A model generated the notes under the pieces. That model had not been told where the DNA came from. It was given only the letters and a program-made list of their open reading frames with translations, and did not search any database. Shown piece by piece: positions 1 through 5,557 of a stretch of DNA of 5,557 bases (position 1 is its first letter; each line of letters begins with the position of its first letter). This stretch comes from UBA6078 sp964468685 (GTDB lineage: Bacteria > Desulfobacterota > Syntrophia > Syntrophales > UBA2210). The stretch spans positions 1 to 5,557 of the forward strand of contig CAYXUH010000103.1 in the NCBI GenBank assembly GCA_964468685.1, given 5' to 3'. A program made the translations under genes and the position numbers.

Positions 1-54
1 CTCCGTTATGATCTTATCCACATCAACGGGCATCGGTATGTATGGGTTTTGCAT
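1..54 (-). CDS. Partial N-terminus of FAD/NAD(P)-binding subunit (FlxA/AsrB/HydG-like)
   Basis: Too short for ordinary gene finding, but an open frame runs from ATG at 54 off the window edge and encodes 18 residues, MQNPYIPMPVDVDKIITE. An N-P-Y-x-P opening followed by a short strand and an I-x-x-E segment is typical of ferredoxin-reductase-like FAD/NAD(P)-binding proteins such as AsrB, sulfhydrogenase gamma (HydG) and FlxA. These oxidise or reduce NAD(P)H and pair with AsrA-like proteins such as the one encoded just upstream. A GTGAG at 61-65 lies 6 bases before the ATG; it is a weak ribosome binding site. A second in-frame ATG at 33-31 is possible but has no good binding site. The identification rests on 18 residues plus gene context, so the family is probable and the exact subunit name is inference. 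Confidence 0.72.
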   Translation of the reverse strand, partial: MQNPYIPMPVDVDKIITE

Positions 55-103
55 ATACAACTCACATATTTGTTCTGTGATGAATTCCCAAAAAATCGGT
101 TGT
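55..103 (-). other. 49-base AT-rich gap between the last two genes
   Basis: The longest intergenic gap in the operon and clearly richer in A and T than the genes around it. On the minus strand it holds a run of six T (95-90), a short inverted repeat TCACA-N9-TGTGA (80-62) and the weak GTGAG ribosome binding site. The T run has no GC-rich stem before it, so I see no terminator, and I see no convincing -10/-35 pair. The gap most likely carries only translation signals for the next gene. Confidence 0.55.
61..65 (-). promoter_or_regulatory. Weak ribosome binding site of the FlxA-like gene
   Basis: GTGAG on the minus strand, 6 bases before the ATG at 54. It is weaker than the other sites in the operon, and four of its five bases fall in the 3' arm of a short inverted repeat (62-66 with 76-80). 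Confidence 0.5.
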
Positions 104-1126
104 CTACGGCAGGGCCATCGCTCCCTCAACCACGGCCACGATATCGATGTGAACGGGGCAGGACCTGATACACCGCCCGCATCCGACGCAGGAGATGACA
201 TCAAAATTAGTTACGTAGTAGGAAAACTTGTGGTTGATCCTCTGGCGCAGCCGCTGAGACTTTTTCGTCCGGGGGTTGTGCCCGCTCGTATGGAGGGTAA
301 AGTCGGTAAACATGCACGAGTCCCAGATTCTCCTTCGCACCCCCTTACCAAAAAGCGTCTCGTCCTGTATATCAAAGCAGTGACAGGTGGGGCATACAAA
401 GGTACACACCCCGCAGTTCAGACAGGGGGCGGCCGCCCCCACCCAGTACGGATTCTCAAAGACCGCTTCCAGTTTCTCCGCAGTCCCCTCCGTGGCAAGG
501 GTCCGTGTCTCAAGCAAGGAAGCCCCTGCGAGCCGCTCCTCGAAATACTCCTTGTCCTTCGCCGAGGCATCCTCGATAAGATCGATCGAACCGAGGACCT
601 CCTCCCCCTTTTCTGTTATGCCCTTCAGTAAAAACGCCGACTCGCCCTTTACCATGAAGATATCGCTCCCGGTCGGGTCAGCAGCGCCGATCCCGAATGT
701 GGAATAAAAATCGGCGGGATCTACCTTGTCAAAGGCATAGCCGATAATCGTCGTACTCTTTCTTCTGTTTTCCCAGTAGGGGTCGACGATGCCGCCCCCG
801 GAGAAGAGTCTGTCCATAACCTCGAAGCTCCGTACGTCACAGGGGCGCACCCCCAGTACGATTCGCGGTTCGAAGTCGAGGGGAACCTCCTCTGCCTCGG
901 TCCCTTCGTGCGTGAGCCGGTAGCGCACCATATCGTCCGTCTGCGGGAAGAACACAGATTTGGGACTCTGCAAGGTATTGTAAAAATCCAGCGTTACGTC
1001 GCCGGGTTCCTGAATCTTCTGGAAATTGACACCGGCACTATTTGCAACAGGGGCAAAGACCTCTCCCTTTTCCATCAGGGCGGAGACCAATTCACTCGTT
1101 CTTTCAAATCCGATCTTCCTTAGCAC
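104..1126 (-). CDS. AsrA/HydB/Flx-type 4Fe-4S dicluster iron-sulfur subunit
   Basis: A 340-residue protein resembling anaerobic sulfite reductase subunit A (AsrA) and the sulfhydrogenase beta subunit, which pass electrons between an FAD/NAD(P)H-binding partner and a catalytic unit. Landmarks: PKSVFFPQTDDMVRYR (55-70), LGVRPCDVRSFEVMDRLF with C96, a first cluster site C235xxCxxCxxxCPTCHCFD (C235 to C250), RRIWDSCMFTDFTLHTSGHNPR with C271, and a second site C313xxCxxCxxxCP ending at C323. The open frame reaches 1201, overlapping the previous gene. The chosen start is GTG at 1126, because AGGAG lies 6 bases before it and the extension would overlap the upstream gene by 65 bases. The gap to the upstream TGA is 10 bases, and the AGGAG uses the last base of that stop codon. 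The catalytic subunits of sulfite reductase or NiFe hydrogenase are not seen, and the hdrA/mvhD neighbours favour an Flx-type NADH:Hdr role. It ends 49 bases before the FAD/NAD-binding-like gene. Confidence 0.88.
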   Translation of the reverse strand: MLRKIGFERTSELVSALMEKGEVFAPVANSAGVNFQKIQEPGDVTLDFYNTLQSPKSVFFPQTDDMVRYRLTHEGTEAEEVPLDFEPRIVLGVRPCDVRSFEVMDRLFSGGGIVDPYWENRRKSTTIIGYAFDKVDPADFYSTFGIGAADPTGSDIFMVKGESAFLLKGITEKGEEVLGSIDLIEDASAKDKEYFEERLAGASLLETRTLATEGTAEKLEAVFENPYWVGAAAPCLNCGVCTFVCPTCHCFDIQDETLFGKGVRRRIWDSCMFTDFTLHTSGHNPRTKKSQRLRQRINHKFSYYVTNFDVISCVGCGRCIRSCPVHIDIVAVVEGAMALP

Positions 1127-1132
1127 ACCTTT

Positions 1133-1137
1133 CTCCT
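1133..1137 (-). promoter_or_regulatory. Ribosome binding site selecting a GTG start
   Basis: AGGAG on the minus strand, whose first base is the last base of the upstream TGA stop, 6 bases before the GTG at 1126. It supports GTG over the longer open frame starting at 1201. Confidence 0.88.
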
Positions 1138-1988
1138 CACAATAATATCTCGTCCGAGTCTTCCACCCTGAAATCAACCATCGCCGGTTTATCGTCCACA
1201 CTCATACCGGCCGCCTGATCGAACATCGCCTCACACTCCTTCGCGACTTTTTTATGAAACAGGTGCAGGGGAATGTTCATGGGACACGCCCGGGAACACT
1301 CCCCGCAATCGATACATCGACCCGCCAGATGATAAAAACGGGTCAGGTGAAACATGAGATTGCTCTCGAGTGAGGGGGATTTGTCGGCCCAGCGGGGCTC
1401 GGCCTGGTCGACGAAGCAGGGGTCGCAGTAGCACATCGGGCAGGCATTGCGGCACGCGTAGCAGCGAATGCACCGGGACAGTTCACCGCTCCAGAAGGCC
1501 CACCGGTCCTTACCGTCCATCCCCTCCAGCTCTTCCAGTATCTTGTAGGGGGATGTGCCGGGCACCGTCACTTCATCCCCTAGAAGGATATCGTACAAGA
1601 CGGGGTTCGGCATATCGCACGTCGTCGATGCGTCTATGGGCTGGTCGGTCTTCGCATCCCTCATCCCGGCGGCGGGGATACCGAGGATCACGAGATCCTC
1701 CCGTTTGATCTTTTCCTCCTGCAGGAGTACGACGACCGCCCTGCTGTCACACCCCTTAACGGCAATTGCGATCCTCGTTCCGGGAGGATAGTCCATCAGG
1801 TACCGGGCCATGTTATGGGTGCAATACTCATTGAAGACGATTCGTTCCGTATCGGTGACCGTTTTTGCCGCGTAGGGCATCGGGTGTCGGTCATCATATC
1901 CCTTGCCGTACGCAAGGACGACCTCCACCTCCCCGTTTTCCAGGAGCCTCTTCGCCTCTTCTTTCAGCCTCGCCTCGATACGCTTCAT
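1137..1988 (-). CDS. Flx-type 4Fe-4S dicluster protein (F420-hydrogenase beta/FlxB-like)
   Basis: A 283-residue iron-sulfur protein. The N-terminal half (about 1-160) is an alpha/beta domain with a GCDSRAVVVLLQE block (C80) and PNPVLYDILLG, reminiscent of the F420-reducing hydrogenase/dehydrogenase beta-subunit superfamily. The C-terminal half carries two cluster motifs: C173xxCxxCxxxCP followed by extra Cys at 186, 188 and 191, and C225xxCxxCxxxCP. Its place between mvhD and an AsrA/FlxC-like protein matches the small iron-sulfur subunits of the FlxABCD-HdrABC system, where it should relay electrons from the FAD/NAD-binding subunit towards MvhD and HdrA. The start is the ATG at 1988, overlapping the mvhD stop by four bases, with AAGGG 9 bases upstream; the longer open frame to 2420 is mvhD sequence in another frame. 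The N-terminal half seems to lack some cysteines I remember in relatives (GIPAAGM rather than G-x-P-C). Which Flx letter applies is uncertain, so no symbol is given. Confidence 0.85.
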   Translation of the reverse strand: MKRIEARLKEEAKRLLENGEVEVVLAYGKGYDDRHPMPYAAKTVTDTERIVFNEYCTHNMARYLMDYPPGTRIAIAVKGCDSRAVVVLLQEEKIKREDLVILGIPAAGMRDAKTDQPIDASTTCDMPNPVLYDILLGDEVTVPGTSPYKILEELEGMDGKDRWAFWSGELSRCIRCYACRNACPMCYCDPCFVDQAEPRWADKSPSLESNLMFHLTRFYHLAGRCIDCGECSRACPMNIPLHLFHKKVAKECEAMFDQAAGMSVDDKPAMVDFRVEDSDEILL

Positions 1989-2413
1989 GCCTCGATATCC
2001 CTTCTCACCGCAAACCGCGTCTGCGGTCCCAGCGCCCTGATCTCTTCGGTGAATTCCTTCACGATATCGGCATACCTGATCCCCTCGGAGGCGGATATCC
2101 ATTCCACGCGGAACCGCTCCGGCTCCAGGCCGGCGAATTCCAGTATCTTTTTTGTCACGGCAAGCTTTCTCCGGGCGTAGTAGTTCCCGGTCGAGTAGTG
2201 GCAGTCCCCGGGATGACACCCCCCCACCAGGACACCGTCGGCCCCCAGTTCGAAGGCCCTGAATATGAAGGACGGGTTGATCCGGCTGGAACACATGACC
2301 CGGGCGACCCGGATGTTGTGGGGATACTGTACCCTTGTCGTACCGGCCAGGTCGGCCCCCGTGTACGTGCACCAGTTGCAGGCGATACCCAGTATCTTGG
2401 GCTCGAATTCCAT
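1985..2413 (-). CDS. mvhD: MvhD/FlxD-type [2Fe-2S] electron-transfer subunit
   Basis: A 142-residue protein of the MvhD family (hydrogenase iron-sulfur subunit delta), at the usual length for the family. In methanogens MvhD connects the hydrogenase to HdrA; in bacterial Flx-Hdr systems the homologue FlxD connects the NADH-oxidising module to HdrA. Five cysteines sit where the family has them: ACNWC (C12, C15), VMCSSR (C41) and GGCHPGDCHY (C66, C71). These bind a [2Fe-2S] cluster in the family. The GADGVLVGGCHPGDCHY block and the FRVEWISASEG block are characteristic. The open frame runs further upstream to 2614 but overlaps the end of hdrA. A strong GAGGAGGAG purine block at 2420-2428 points to the ATG at 2413. 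Its TGA overlaps the ATG of the next gene (ATGA, 4 bases), so the two are probably translationally coupled. No hydrogenase genes are visible, so the electron source is more likely the downstream module. Either symbol, mvhD or flxD, is defensible. Confidence 0.95.
   Translation of the reverse strand: MEFEPKILGIACNWCTYTGADLAGTTRVQYPHNIRVARVMCSSRINPSFIFRAFELGADGVLVGGCHPGDCHYSTGNYYARRKLAVTKKILEFAGLEPERFRVEWISASEGIRYADIVKEFTEEIRALGPQTRFAVRRDIEA
1998..2003 (-). promoter_or_regulatory. Ribosome binding site of the FlxB-like gene, inside mvhD
   Basis: AAGGGA on the minus strand within the last codons of mvhD, 9 bases before the ATG at 1988. Together with the ATGA stop-start overlap it suggests translational coupling to mvhD. 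A nearer GAGG at 1990-1993 is too close to the ATG to serve. Confidence 0.65.
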
Positions 2414-2419
2414 GTAACA

Positions 2420-2428
2420 CTCCTCCTC
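2420..2428 (-). promoter_or_regulatory. Ribosome binding site of mvhD
   Basis: GAGGAGGAG on the minus strand, ending 6 bases before the ATG at 2413. It is the strongest Shine-Dalgarno in the window, and it sits in the 26-base gap after hdrA, deciding the mvhD start. Confidence 0.9.
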
Positions 2429-2439
2429 GCAGTTCAAAA

Positions 2440-4398
2440 CTACAGCTCCATCAATCCTTCCAACTCGCCCATGACTTGATCGTTGGTAAAATGGCGCATC
2501 GTTATCGCTCCCGTCGGGCAGGTCGCCCCGCAGAGGCCGCATCCCTTGCACAGTGCCTCGTTGATCTCCGAGACACCCTTTTCGCTGTTGAATGAGGGGG
2601 CGCTGTAGGGGCAAACCCTCACACAGTTATGGCAACCACAGCACTCGCTGGGGTTGACGAAGGCCGTCGCCGCCTCCAGCTCCAGCTGTTCTTTTCCCAC
2701 AATCGTCAGGGCCTCCGCCGCCGCGCCCATCGCCTGGGCCACCGTGTCGGGGATATCCTTCGGTCCCTGGCAGGTACCGGCGAGAAAAACGCCCTCCGTC
2801 ATGGTCGAGAGAGGATCGAGTTTCGGATGTCTCTCGATGAAGAATTTATTTTTGTCCAAACTGACATTAAATAGCCGGGAGACCTCTCCGGCATCGGCTC
2901 TCGCCTCCATGGCCGGCGCAAGGACGACCATATCGACAGGGAGACGCAAAAACTGACTCGACAATGTATCCTCGGCCTCGACGATCAGCTTCCCCTCCTC
3001 ATCAGGGGTTGTGGCCCTGTCCGTTACTCGGGCGGCCTTTCCGCGGATGAACTTTACCCCCTCTTCGAGGACCCGATTGTAAAACTCTTCGTAACCCTTG
3101 CCGAAACAGCGCATGTCGATGTACAGCTGATAGACATCAGCGGATGTCTTTTCCTTGAAGAGATGGGCGAATTTGAGGGCATACATGCAGCAGACACGGC
3201 TGCAGTACTCATGGTAATTTTTGTCGCGGCTACCGATACAGTGAAGAATGGCAATGCTCTCCGGCTCCCTCCCGTCCCGCATCACAACATTCCCCTCGGT
3301 CGGGCCGGTCGCGTTAAAGAGGCGTTCCACCTCCAGGGCCTGATAAACGTTCTGATAGGTACCGTAACCGTACTGCACCAGGGGACTTGTATCCATCAAA
3401 TCGTACCCCGTGGCGAGAATGATGGCTCCGACGGTGATCTCGCGGTCGGTATCCTCCTGCTCAAAATCTATGGCCCCCTGCTCGCAGATCTTTTCACAGA
3501 GCCGGCACTTCCCCTTCTTGAAATAGATGCAGCTGTCCCGGTCGATGACGGGCTTCTGGGGAACGGCCTGGGGAAAGGGGATATAGATGGCCTTTCTTCT
3601 CTCCAGCCCCTCGTCGAATTCCGAGGGTCCTCTTCCGGGACATTTTTCCACACAGGAGAGACACCCGGTACACTTGTCATGATCGACGTACCGAGCCTTC
3701 TGCCGCACCGTGACATCAAAGTTTCCGACAAAGCCCTTCACCTCCGTCACCTCGGAGAAGGTCATCAGCTCGATGTTGGGATTCTGGAGGACCGCGTCCA
3801 TCTTTGGCGTCAGAATACAGGCGGAACAGTCCAACGTGGGGAAGGTTTTGTCGAACTGGGCCATGTGACCACCGATAGTGGGGCTCTTTTCCACCAGATA
3901 GACCTTCGTACCCATCGCGGCCAGCTCCAGTGATGTCTGGATTCCGGCGATACCACCGCCGACGACGAGGACACCCGGCTGGACATCGATCATCCGCGAA
4001 TCGAGAGGGGTCAGGAGGCGGGAACGGTGCACGGCCCCGTTGATGAGGGCCTTCGCCTTTGCCGTCGCCTTGTCCTTATCCTCGATCACCCACGAGCACT
4101 GCTCGCGGATGTTGACGATGGTGAGCAGGTACTGGTTCAAACCGGCCTTTTCCATGACCTTGCGGAAGGTCTTTTCATGCATGAGGGGCGAACAGGCGGC
4201 AACGATCACCCGGTCCAGGTTATGCCTTTCGATACTCTCCTGGATCAGCTCCTGTCCGGGGGTCGAGCACATGAACTTGTACTCCTCGGCCATAACCACG
4301 CCGGGGAGCGCTGCGGCGAATTCAACGACCTCACCGACCCGCACGGTCCTCGCTATATTCAGGCCGCAATCGCAGACAAAGACCCCTATCCTGCTCAT
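2440..4398 (-). CDS. hdrA: HdrA, FAD-containing iron-sulfur subunit of heterodisulfide reductase-type complex
   Basis: A 652-residue HdrA, close to the roughly 650 residues of full-length methanogen HdrA. It is the electron hub of Hdr complexes, where FAD can bifurcate or confurcate electrons between ferredoxin and a disulfide. Domains in order: an N-terminal cluster domain (CDCG at C9/C11, CSTPGQE at C44, AACSP at C69); a thioredoxin-reductase-like FAD domain starting with the GGGIAG loop (147-152) and including CSAC (C191, C194); an inserted ferredoxin domain (C243, C246, C249, C253 and C290, C298, C301, C305); the rest of the flavin domain with C386, C399, C403, C404; and a C-terminal ferredoxin (C586, C589, C592, C596; C617, C620, C623, C627). 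All positions are Cys; there is no in-frame TGA suggesting selenocysteine. The open frame extends 13 codons upstream (to 4437), but AAGGAG sits 6 bases before the ATG at 4398, which fixes the start. It begins 13 bases after the HdrD-like gene and ends 26 bases before mvhD, consistent with cotranscription. Confidence 0.96.
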   Translation of the reverse strand: MSRIGVFVCDCGLNIARTVRVGEVVEFAAALPGVVMAEEYKFMCSTPGQELIQESIERHNLDRVIVAACSPLMHEKTFRKVMEKAGLNQYLLTIVNIREQCSWVIEDKDKATAKAKALINGAVHRSRLLTPLDSRMIDVQPGVLVVGGGIAGIQTSLELAAMGTKVYLVEKSPTIGGHMAQFDKTFPTLDCSACILTPKMDAVLQNPNIELMTFSEVTEVKGFVGNFDVTVRQKARYVDHDKCTGCLSCVEKCPGRGPSEFDEGLERRKAIYIPFPQAVPQKPVIDRDSCIYFKKGKCRLCEKICEQGAIDFEQEDTDREITVGAIILATGYDLMDTSPLVQYGYGTYQNVYQALEVERLFNATGPTEGNVVMRDGREPESIAILHCIGSRDKNYHEYCSRVCCMYALKFAHLFKEKTSADVYQLYIDMRCFGKGYEEFYNRVLEEGVKFIRGKAARVTDRATTPDEEGKLIVEAEDTLSSQFLRLPVDMVVLAPAMEARADAGEVSRLFNVSLDKNKFFIERHPKLDPLSTMTEGVFLAGTCQGPKDIPDTVAQAMGAAAEALTIVGKEQLELEAATAFVNPSECCGCHNCVRVCPYSAPSFNSEKGVSEINEALCKGCGLCGATCPTGAITMRHFTNDQVMGELEGLMEL

Positions 4399-4404
4399 AC
4401 AAAA

Positions 4405-4410
4405 CTCCTT
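4405..4410 (-). promoter_or_regulatory. Ribosome binding site of hdrA
   Basis: AAGGAG on the minus strand, 6 bases before the ATG at 4398 and two bases downstream of the preceding TGA stop. It selects this start over the longer upstream open frame. Confidence 0.9.
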
Positions 4411-4411
4411 C

Positions 4412-5557
4412 TCATACCAGACTCTCCAGGCTCTCAAAGACCAGTTCGGTCACATCCTTTACCATTATTTTTTCACTGGCACCGAGGGTCTTGACGCTGT
4501 CTTCCAGCATCGAGATACAGTAGGGACAAGCCGTTGCCAGTATCGTGGCTCCCGTTTCGAGGGCCTCCTCAACCCGCAGGTCGCTGAGTCTCTCCCCCTT
4601 ATTCCGCTCGGTCCACAGTCCGCCGCCCCCGCCGCCGCAGCACATAGCCTGCTCTCGTATTCGATCCATCTCGACAAAATCGATCCCGGGGATGGATCGC
4701 AACACATCGCGGGGGGCATCGTAGATACCGCTGTGCCGTCCCAGATAACAGGGGTCATGATATGTCACCCTTGTCCCGCCGAGATCCTTCGTCGGGATCA
4801 GTTTCCCCTCCCTGATAAGGTCGGCAAGGAGCTCAGTAGTGTGAATAATTTTATACTCCCCGCCATATTCCTTTGTGAAGGTATAATAACAGTGGGGAGA
4901 ATTAACGATAATGTTTTTTACGTTGTTTGATTCAAAAATTTCTATATTGTTGTTTTTGAGCCGTTCAAAGAGATCTGCGTTTCCCACCTTAGCTGCGCTC
5001 TCTCCGCAGCAGTTGACATTCGTGCTCGGCAGGCCCCAGTCTATCCCCGCGCGATCGAGCAGACCGGCAGTGGCCCGTGCGACATGAACATTTCTGGGAT
5101 CATAACAGACTGTGCAGCACGTGAAATACAGATACTCCGTGCCGGCGGCATATTCGGGGCAGGTGCCTCTGCACCAGTCGTTTCGCTTGTCCGGATCACC
5201 CGACCACGGATTGCCGCGTGCCGAAAGGCTCCCCACAAAGGCGCGCAGACTCTCGGGGAGCTGACCGCCCTCCGAGTACACCCTCCGTACCGCCCTGACG
5301 ATATCGATGATCTCGACGCCCCTGGGACACATGGAGACACAGTAGTTGCAGGTGGAACAGTCCCACATGAACTCCTCGATGCCGTCAAACCCGAACTGCC
5401 CCTGCCTGATGAACTTCCGGATGTTGAAATCGCTCAGAGAGCTCCACGGGCAGACTCCGGTGCAGGTCCCGCACTGATAGCATTTCCTCAGCGCCTCGCC
5501 GCCGGCATCTTCGATGGCCTGCGATATCTCAAGGTAGGGTGTAACCGGTGATGCCAT
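4412..5557 (-). CDS. HdrD-like (HdrC-HdrB fusion) CCG-domain iron-sulfur protein
   Basis: A 381-residue protein, probably the catalytic subunit that reduces or oxidises a disulfide-type substrate in a soluble Hdr complex. Residues 26-36 and 67-77 each hold a CxxCxxCxxxCP motif (C26, C29, C32, C36; C67, C70, C73, C77), forming an HdrC-like two-[4Fe-4S] domain. Two CCG domains follow. The first has a CTVCYDPR segment (C148), C183-C184-G and SPHC (C223). The second has DPC270, C306-C307 followed by six glycines, and CPYC (C344, C347). In known HdrB the CCG cysteines bind unusual [4Fe-4S] clusters at the active site. No membrane segment is seen, so it is likely cytoplasmic. The ATG occupies the last three bases of the window, so neither its ribosome binding site nor a more upstream start can be checked. 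It is the first gene here, and its TGA stop lies 13 bases before hdrA. Oddities: Ser220 where a Cys is expected in the first CxxC, and an AT-rich stretch around residues 200-239. The alternative is a GlpC/LutA-like oxidoreductase subunit, but linkage to hdrA argues for an Hdr role. Confidence 0.9.
   Translation of the reverse strand: MASPVTPYLEISQAIEDAGGEALRKCYQCGTCTGVCPWSSLSDFNIRKFIRQGQFGFDGIEEFMWDCSTCNYCVSMCPRGVEIIDIVRAVRRVYSEGGQLPESLRAFVGSLSARGNPWSGDPDKRNDWCRGTCPEYAAGTEYLYFTCCTVCYDPRNVHVARATAGLLDRAGIDWGLPSTNVNCCGESAAKVGNADLFERLKNNNIEIFESNNVKNIIVNSPHCYYTFTKEYGGEYKIIHTTELLADLIREGKLIPTKDLGGTRVTYHDPCYLGRHSGIYDAPRDVLRSIPGIDFVEMDRIREQAMCCGGGGGGLWTERNKGERLSDLRVEEALETGATILATACPYCISMLEDSVKTLGASEKIMVKDVTELVFESLESLV

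Noticed and set aside
62..80. TCACA-N9-TGTGA as a CRP/FNR-type operator
   Set aside because: CRP-like sites have the half-sites in the opposite order (TGTGA-N6-TCACA) and a different spacing, and this one lies just upstream of an internal operon gene with no promoter visible.
81..103. Rho-independent terminator after the AsrA-like gene, suggested by a run of six T on the minus strand
   Set aside because: No GC-rich stem precedes the T run, and the next gene of the same functional group starts 36 bases after it.
8..631. 207-residue plus-strand open frame
   Set aside because: Lies antisense to the AsrA-like gene, has no recognisable domain or ribosome binding site, and its product is rich in Pro, Gly and Arg as expected from reading a GC-rich gene backwards.
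1865..2479. 204-residue plus-strand open frame
   Set aside because: Runs antisense across mvhD and its neighbours, and has a low-complexity Pro/Arg/Gly composition with no domain.
3163..3933. 256-residue plus-strand open frame
   Set aside because: Fully antisense to the middle of hdrA and shows no family motif; a shadow of codon bias.
2440..4398. Selenocysteine-containing HdrA
   Set aside because: All expected cysteine positions are encoded as Cys, and there is no in-frame TGA within the gene.
4040..4930. 296-residue plus-strand open frame, the longest on the plus strand
   Set aside because: Antisense to the 5' end of hdrA and the 3' half of the HdrD-like gene, spanning their junction. Both of those have clear motifs; this product has none.
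1..5557. Methanogen-type Mvh hydrogenase-Hdr complex
   Set aside because: No NiFe-hydrogenase large or small subunit is present; mvhD is instead followed by Flx/AsrA-like iron-sulfur genes and an FAD/NAD-binding-like start.

Overview
This window is one operon read entirely on the minus strand, so gene order runs from position 5557 down to 1. It holds five complete genes and the first 18 codons of a sixth. Together they encode a soluble, iron-sulfur-rich, flavin-based electron-transfer complex of the heterodisulfide reductase (Hdr) type, joined to a pyridine-nucleotide-type input module. The families and the tight packing suggest a strict anaerobe. A sulfate-reducing or syntrophic Desulfobacterota/'deltaproteobacterial' lineage is my best guess, from the Hdr-Flx gene content and the moderately high GC. 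That assignment is inference, because no ribosomal or other marker gene is present.

Layout in transcription order: (1) 5557-4412, an HdrD-like fusion of a two-cluster ferredoxin domain (HdrC-like) with two CCG domains (HdrB-like); (2) 4398-2440, HdrA, the flavin and multi-cluster hub; (3) 2413-1985, an MvhD/FlxD-type [2Fe-2S] subunit; (4) 1988-1137, an iron-sulfur protein with two 4Fe-4S motifs; (5) 1126-104, a second iron-sulfur protein of the AsrA/HydB/Flx type; (6) 54-1, the start of a protein whose N-terminus resembles the FAD/NAD(P)-binding AsrB/HydG/FlxA family. Intergenic gaps are 13, 26, -4 (ATGA overlap), 10 and 49 bases. Every gene has a recognisable ribosome binding site, although the last is weak. 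No promoter, terminator, RNA gene, mobile element, repeat array or CRISPR was found. The operon promoter must lie beyond 5557, and the operon continues past position 1.

Inferred working model: the last three genes (two iron-sulfur proteins plus the FAD/NAD-binding protein) exchange electrons with NAD(P)H. MvhD carries electrons into HdrA, whose FAD can in known relatives split or merge electron pairs between a low-potential carrier (ferredoxin) and a higher-potential disulfide-type acceptor. The HdrD-like fusion holds the CCG centres that would act on that acceptor. The closest described system is FlxABCD-HdrABC of Desulfovibrio. This version differs in having HdrB and HdrC fused, a duplicated CCG domain, and a different gene order. 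The physiological disulfide or other acceptor cannot be read from the window.

The main oddities are a Ser in place of the first Cys of the CxxC half of the first CCG motif, a sharp AT-rich tract that includes exactly that site, and apparent loss of cysteines in the N-terminal half of the fourth gene.
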